Positions 63,886 through 64,000 of a DNA stretch of 64,000 nt are shown here, one piece after another (the stretch's first letter is position 1; the number at the start of each line of letters is the position of its first letter). Origin of the DNA: Lucinisca nassula (Eukaryota; Mollusca; Bivalvia; Lucinida; Lucinidae); NCBI GenBank assembly GCA_963580285.1, contig OY757010.1, forward strand, positions 208,972,138 to 209,036,137, given 5' to 3'. Under the pieces are notes generated by a model. That model ran no database searches, was not told where the DNA came from, and saw only the letters and a program-made list of their open reading frames with translations. The position numbers and the translations under genes are program-made.

Positions 63886-63980
63886 TCCAACCATCAAAGA
63901 CACCAAAGGGAAAGAAACACAAACACGAAGCGACCCGACCATAATGGAAACCTAAACAAAGGAAGGCCATAAGGACAGTT
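63886..63980 (-). other. Possible 5' exon in a CpG-containing patch
   Basis: On the minus strand a sequence with several CpGs (GGTCGGGTCGCTTCG) runs into a consensus donor GTAAGT at 63880-63885. GGCCATTTTGTGG at the window edge resembles a YY1-type start-site motif. It may be a 5' non-coding exon of the TIA1-like gene, but nothing links it by homology. Confidence 0.25.
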
Positions 63981-64000
63981 ACTTTCCCACAAAATGGCCA

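Overview
This window is animal nuclear DNA, most probably from a marine bivalve mollusc. It is AT-rich, has no prokaryotic gene layout, and carries intron/exon boundaries with GT-AG signals. It is dominated by repeat types typical of bivalves: tRNA-derived SINEs, arrays with GTCC/ACGG microsatellites inside short-TIR elements, and very many hairpin MITEs. No complete protein gene lies inside the 64 kb.

Gene content. Two exons on the minus strand (34111-34168 and 16737-16824) encode the end of RRM1, the linker, and the first half of RRM2 of a TIA1/TIAR-type RNA-binding protein. Their splice phases fit each other, and their boundaries fall where I remember them in vertebrate TIA1. They are separated by a 17.3 kb intron filled with transposons. 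The next exons should lie left of position 1. The main RRM1 exons were not found in the window and are expected right of position 64000, unless this locus lacks them. A third minus-strand exon candidate (53193-53438) has a TATA box, an in-frame upstream stop, an 82-codon open frame and a GTAAGA donor. It ends in phase 0 and could splice in frame onto the RRM1-tail exon, giving an isoform without most of RRM1. A possible 5' non-coding exon sits in a small CpG-rich patch at 63886-63980.

Repeat layout. 0.5-3.9 kb: a TIR-bounded element with an internal ~155 bp array, split by three sequence-identical 747 bp units; a diverged copy of that unit fills 1-487. 4.7-6.3 kb: two more arrays. 6.5-37 kb: scattered TTAA-flanked hairpin MITEs (families A, B, D), TACNGTAA hairpin MITEs (family C), GGGGCCAGTTGTTC MITEs (family I), CAAA-tailed SINE-like elements, tRNA SINEs and two foldback elements (27.05-27.57 and 30.7-31.5 kb). 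37.3-40.9 kb: one MITE A opened by a 2.15 kb composite element, then a 45 bp satellite with a clean hAT-like insertion. 44-52.4 kb: 'ggtcaaggtca' arrays, a 31 bp minisatellite and further MITEs. 59-63 kb: a decayed non-LTR retrotransposon reverse transcriptase, split by a tandem array.

Most striking pattern. Families A/B, C and D have different ends and probably different transposase dependence (TTAA for A/B/D, TA for C), yet all carry the same type of internal palindrome, with arms beginning AAACAGTG(T/C)AG and containing GATCAGA. The two arms usually differ at one fixed base (CCAGATC against CCTGATC), which gives the palindrome a polarity. This modular hairpin is the best candidate here for something undescribed.
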